From assembly GCA_015057505.1 (NCBI GenBank), contig SVEG01000016.1:1-64000 (forward strand): DNA of 64,000 nt. Direction: 5' to 3'. The notes beneath the pieces are model-generated. The model saw only the letters and a program-made list of their open reading frames with translations, was not told the DNA's origin and did no database searches. Positions 61,457 to 64,000 of the stretch are shown here, piece after piece; the stretch's first letter is position 1; each line of letters begins with the position of its first letter. The translations under genes were made by a program, and so were the position numbers. Source of the stretch: Lachnospiraceae bacterium (GTDB taxonomy: Bacteria; Bacillota; Clostridia; Lachnospirales; Lachnospiraceae).

Positions 61457-61942
61457 TTACTCCTTATTGATGCGGAACATAATATGGCCGAAATCAACTA
61501 CCTGGCCGTTACTTACACATACCTCTTCAATAGTTCCGTCACATTCCGCTGTGATTTCGTTCATCAGCTTCATTGCTTCTATAATGCAAAGCACATCGCC
61601 CTTTTTAACTTTGTCTCCGACTCTTACATAAGGCTCTGCGTTCTCACTCGGTGCGCAGTAAAATACACCAACCATCGGAGATGTAACAGGTGTAAGTCCG
61701 CTTACTGCATTGTTTGAGCTGTCAGACACAGATGCAGTAGTTGCCTCATTTCCTGCCATTGTCAAACCTGTCGTTACTGCAGATGATACTGCGTCAAGCG
61801 CTATAACCTGCGGAGCTACCGGAGTAGTTGCCTGCATGGTTCTCTCAAGACGTACTGTGCTTCCGTTCTCATTGATTTCAAGGGCTGTAAGACCCATTTC
61901 CTTCATAAGACTTGCATAATTTCTAATGTTATTTGCGTCCAT
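61457..61942 (-). CDS. accB: Biotin carboxyl carrier protein of acetyl-CoA carboxylase
   Basis: 161 residues from ATG at 61942 (AGAAAGGTG upstream), five bases after the fabF stop. An N-terminal helix (MDANNIRNYASLMKEMGL), an Ala/Thr/Val-rich linker (about 45-85) and a C-terminal biotinyl domain with the target lysine in CIIEAMKLMNEITAE (about 121-135). BirA at 47104 would biotinylate it. Confidence 0.96.
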   Translation of the reverse strand: MDANNIRNYASLMKEMGLTALEINENGSTVRLERTMQATTPVAPQVIALDAVSSAVTTGLTMAGNEATTASVSDSSNNAVSGLTPVTSPMVGVFYCAPSENAEPYVRVGDKVKKGDVLCIIEAMKLMNEITAECDGTIEEVCVSNGQVVDFGHIMFRINKE

Positions 61943-61947
61943 ACTTA

Positions 61948-63180
61948 TTACACCTTTCTGAATGCGAGACAAGCGTTGTGACCTCCAAAGCCAAGTGAGT
62001 TAGAAAATGCCAAATCAACATCAACCTTAACCGGTTTGTTGGGTACATAGTTAAGATCACACTTCTCATCAGGGCTTAACAAATTGATTGTCGGAGGAAT
62101 AATTCCTTCCTCGATTGCCTTAAGACAAGCTATTGCCTCTGCCGCACCCGCAGCTCCGAGCATATGTCCTGTCATTGATTTTGTTGAACTGATATATAAA
62201 TCCTTTGCTTTTTCTTCTGTAAAAGCAATCTTAATTGCTGAAGTCTCTATAACATCATTAAGCGGTGTACCTGTACCGTGAGCATTTACATAAACTGTCT
62301 CCTTACCTGTGTAACCTGCTTCCTTCATAGCTTCTACCATGGCTCTTGCGCCACCCTCTGCTTCCGGATGAGGTGCTGTAATATGATATGCGTCACATGT
62401 TGAACCATAACCGCAAACCTCACCGTAGATGTGTGCGCCTCTTGCAACTGCGTGTTCATACTCTTCAAGTACGAGTGCCGCACCGCCTTCACCGATTACG
62501 AATCCTCCTCTTCTTGAGTCGAAAGGAAGTGATGCCTCGTTGGGATTTTCTGCTGTTGACAATGCCTGCATGTTTACAAAACCTGAAACACCGCACTCAT
62601 TAATAGGTGCTTCTGCACCACCTGTGATAACTGCATCAAGATATCCGTGACGGATAGCTCTTAAAGCTTCACCGATTGCATTGGAACCTGATGCACATGC
62701 AGTAACCGAAGGCATTGCTGCGCCCTTACAGTTAAATCTGATTGCAATCATACCGCTTGCCATATTGGCAATCATCATAGGTACAAAGTAAGGAGAAACC
62801 TTTCTTGTTCCTTTTTCGATGAGCTTCTTATGCTCCGTCATAAATGTATCCATACCGCCGATTCCGGTTCCGTAATAAACACCGATTCTCTCAGGCTCCA
62901 CGGTTCCGATAATCTTACTGTCTTCTACTGCCTGGCATGCACTTGCAAGTCCGTACTGTGCATACAAGTCACTTCTTAACATTTCTGCCTTTTCCATGTA
63001 ATCTCTTGCGTTAAAGTCTTTAACCTCTGCCGCAAGTTTTGCTTTATATTCTGTTGTATCAAACTTTGTTATAGGGCCGATTCCGCATTTTCCTTCAAGA
63101 AGTGCGTTCCAGAACTCCTCAAGATTATTACCGATGGGACTGATTACACCCATACCTGTTACAACAACTCGTCTGTTCAT
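61948..63180 (-). CDS. fabF: Beta-ketoacyl-ACP synthase II
   Basis: 410 residues. Begins RRVVVTGMGVISPIGN. The catalytic Cys lies in PSVTACASGSNAIGEALR (about 158-175), the His pair in VNAHGTGTPLND (about 300) and STKSMTGHMLGAAGAAEAI (about 335), and the glycine-rich end is NSLGFGGHNACLAF. It extends acyl-ACP with malonyl-ACP. It is 11 bp downstream of fabG. Confidence 0.97.
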   Translation of the reverse strand: MNRRVVVTGMGVISPIGNNLEEFWNALLEGKCGIGPITKFDTTEYKAKLAAEVKDFNARDYMEKAEMLRSDLYAQYGLASACQAVEDSKIIGTVEPERIGVYYGTGIGGMDTFMTEHKKLIEKGTRKVSPYFVPMMIANMASGMIAIRFNCKGAAMPSVTACASGSNAIGEALRAIRHGYLDAVITGGAEAPINECGVSGFVNMQALSTAENPNEASLPFDSRRGGFVIGEGGAALVLEEYEHAVARGAHIYGEVCGYGSTCDAYHITAPHPEAEGGARAMVEAMKEAGYTGKETVYVNAHGTGTPLNDVIETSAIKIAFTEEKAKDLYISSTKSMTGHMLGAAGAAEAIACLKAIEEGIIPPTINLLSPDEKCDLNYVPNKPVKVDVDLAFSNSLGFGGHNACLAFRKV

Positions 63181-63191
63181 TTCTTTTCCTC

Positions 63192-63929
63192 CTACATTGC
63201 CATGCCGCCGTCAACGCGGATGACCTCACCTGTAATATATGAAGCTCCCTCACCTGCAAGGAATGCTGCAGTCTTTGCAACCTCCTCGGGTTTTCCGATA
63301 CGTCCAAGCGGTATGCTTGCTACCAAAGGATTGTCTTCTGTCGCAATTCCCTGTGTCATGTCTGTTCCGATAAATCCCGGTGCAATTGCGTTACATGTTA
63401 TATTTCTTGCCGCAAGCTCTCTTGCAACTGATTTGGTAAGACCGATAAGTCCTGCCTTGGATGCTGAATAGTTAACCTGTCCCGCATTACCCATAATTCC
63501 TGACACGGAAGAAATATTAATAATCTTTCCGCCTCTGTTTCTTATAAAAATCGGACAACAGTTTCTTATCATATTGAATGCACCTTTAAGGTTTGTATCG
63601 ATAACACTGTCAAAATCTGATTCCTTCATCATTGCAAGTAAACCATCTTTTGTGATACCTGCATTATTTACAAGGATATCAATTGTTCCAAACTCCTGCT
63701 TAACTGCTGCAACTGTTGCCTTTACTTCTTCAAAATCCGCAACGTTACATTTATATATCTCTGCTTTTATGCCATACTCTGTACAGGCTGTACGTGTTTC
63801 CTCTGCCGCAGCTTCATTACCTGCGTAAACAATCGCAACATTGGCTCCCTGCATTGCATACTCGATTGCAATCGCTCTTCCGATGCCTCTTGATGCGCCT
63901 GTTACAAGTGCTGTCTTACCTTTTAACAT
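63192..63929 (-). CDS. fabG: 3-oxoacyl-ACP reductase FabG
   Basis: 245 residues, short-chain dehydrogenase. NADP site GASRGIGRAIAIEYA (about 12-26), NNAGITKDGLLAMM (about 88-101), catalytic Ser in ISSVSGIMGNAGQVNYSASKAG with the YxxxK pair (about 137-158), and a C-terminal GEVIRVDGGMAM. The ATG abuts the fabD stop. It reduces 3-ketoacyl-ACP. Confidence 0.97.
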   Translation of the reverse strand: MLKGKTALVTGASRGIGRAIAIEYAMQGANVAIVYAGNEAAAEETRTACTEYGIKAEIYKCNVADFEEVKATVAAVKQEFGTIDILVNNAGITKDGLLAMMKESDFDSVIDTNLKGAFNMIRNCCPIFIRNRGGKIINISSVSGIMGNAGQVNYSASKAGLIGLTKSVARELAARNITCNAIAPGFIGTDMTQGIATEDNPLVASIPLGRIGKPEEVAKTAAFLAGEGASYITGEVIRVDGGMAM

Positions 63930-64000
63930 TTATTTTACCTCCGTTATCGTCTCGGATAAGCTTGCCATATCTTCAACATGCAAAACCTTAACCTCGGAAT
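63930..64000 (-). CDS. fabD: Malonyl-CoA:ACP transacylase FabD (C-terminal end only)
   Basis: Only the last 22 codons are inside the window: SEVKVLHVEDMASLSETIT then EVK and TAA, directly before fabG. The frame is open to the right edge. The VLHVEDMASL ending and the position ahead of fabG fit FabD, which usually precedes fabG in Clostridia. Too little sequence remains for certainty. Confidence 0.68.
   Translation of the reverse strand, partial: SEVKVLHVEDMASLSETITEVK

Noticed and set aside
1..64000. tRNA, rRNA, insertion sequences or prophage structural genes
   Set aside because: None was recognisable on either strand by reading; no transposase, integrase, capsid or terminase motifs were seen.

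Overview
The window looks like a chromosome segment of an anaerobic, low-to-moderate GC Firmicute of the family Lachnospiraceae (Clostridia). The evidence is a Clostridia-type fatty-acid synthesis operon with split acetyl-CoA carboxylase, a T-box leader on thrS, sporulation genes spoVAD/spoVAE in a Gram-positive operon style, strong AGGAGG ribosome sites, and several small proteins of families I know mainly from Lachnospiraceae. No tRNA, rRNA, CRISPR array, transposase or integrase is visible.

Bases 1 to about 10,700 look like one end of an integrated plasmid-like or conjugative element. Reading leftward from the lysS side it carries a small DUF3970-like protein, ParA, ParB, a RepA_N-type replication initiator, a small nucleotidyltransferase, two small proteins, a rightward membrane-protein/XRE-regulator pair, and then a leftward type I restriction-modification-like operon. 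That operon encodes a half-size HsdS, a degenerate HsdM, two further complete but different HsdM proteins, and a full HsdS that runs off the left edge. Two identical 15-bp palindromes (6455 and 9432) are candidate parS sites. A cluster of TTCGTAT repeats lies at 10604-10663. The junction with the chromosome must lie near 10,660-10,850, just downstream of lysS.

Bases 10,849 to 28,800 are chromosomal housekeeping genes, almost all on the minus strand: greA-lysS, argF to dusB with coaX, nfeD-SPFH, then rlmL, a membrane-anchored C1 protease, rdgB, yfcE and a MATE transporter. One plus-strand Rieske oxidoreductase lies between. A rhodanese, an Asn/Gln-rich 49-residue protein, a FapA-like protein and spoVAD-spoVAE follow. 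The Asn-rich gene and spoVAD both have a sequence resembling a forespore (sigma-G) promoter.

Bases 28,900 to 53,200 mix sugar catabolism, regulation and signalling. An AraC regulator faces uxuA (mannonate dehydratase). Next come an ACT-ACT-metallo-beta-lactamase fusion, an XRE regulator, an sdpR-sdpI-CPBP operon with two palindromic operators, luxS, mtnN and an ECF S-component. A sigma factor with a long C-terminal extension, cardiolipin synthase, an aldo/keto reductase with a UroD-like protein, a PepV dipeptidase, two tandem AraC regulators, birA, and a GH2 glycosidase with a GPH symporter and its own AraC regulator complete the region. Two very large inverted repeats (229 and 189 nt) sit directly upstream of the ribosome sites of uxuA and mtnN. 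They share a plan but not a sequence and are the most unusual non-coding feature.

Bases 53,200 to 64,000 hold a 2H phosphoesterase and T-box-controlled thrS. These are followed by the fatty-acid operon fabD-fabG-fabF-accB-fabZ-accC-accD-accA, which continues into an acyl-CoA thioesterase and an acyl-CoA synthetase. fabD is cut by the right edge.
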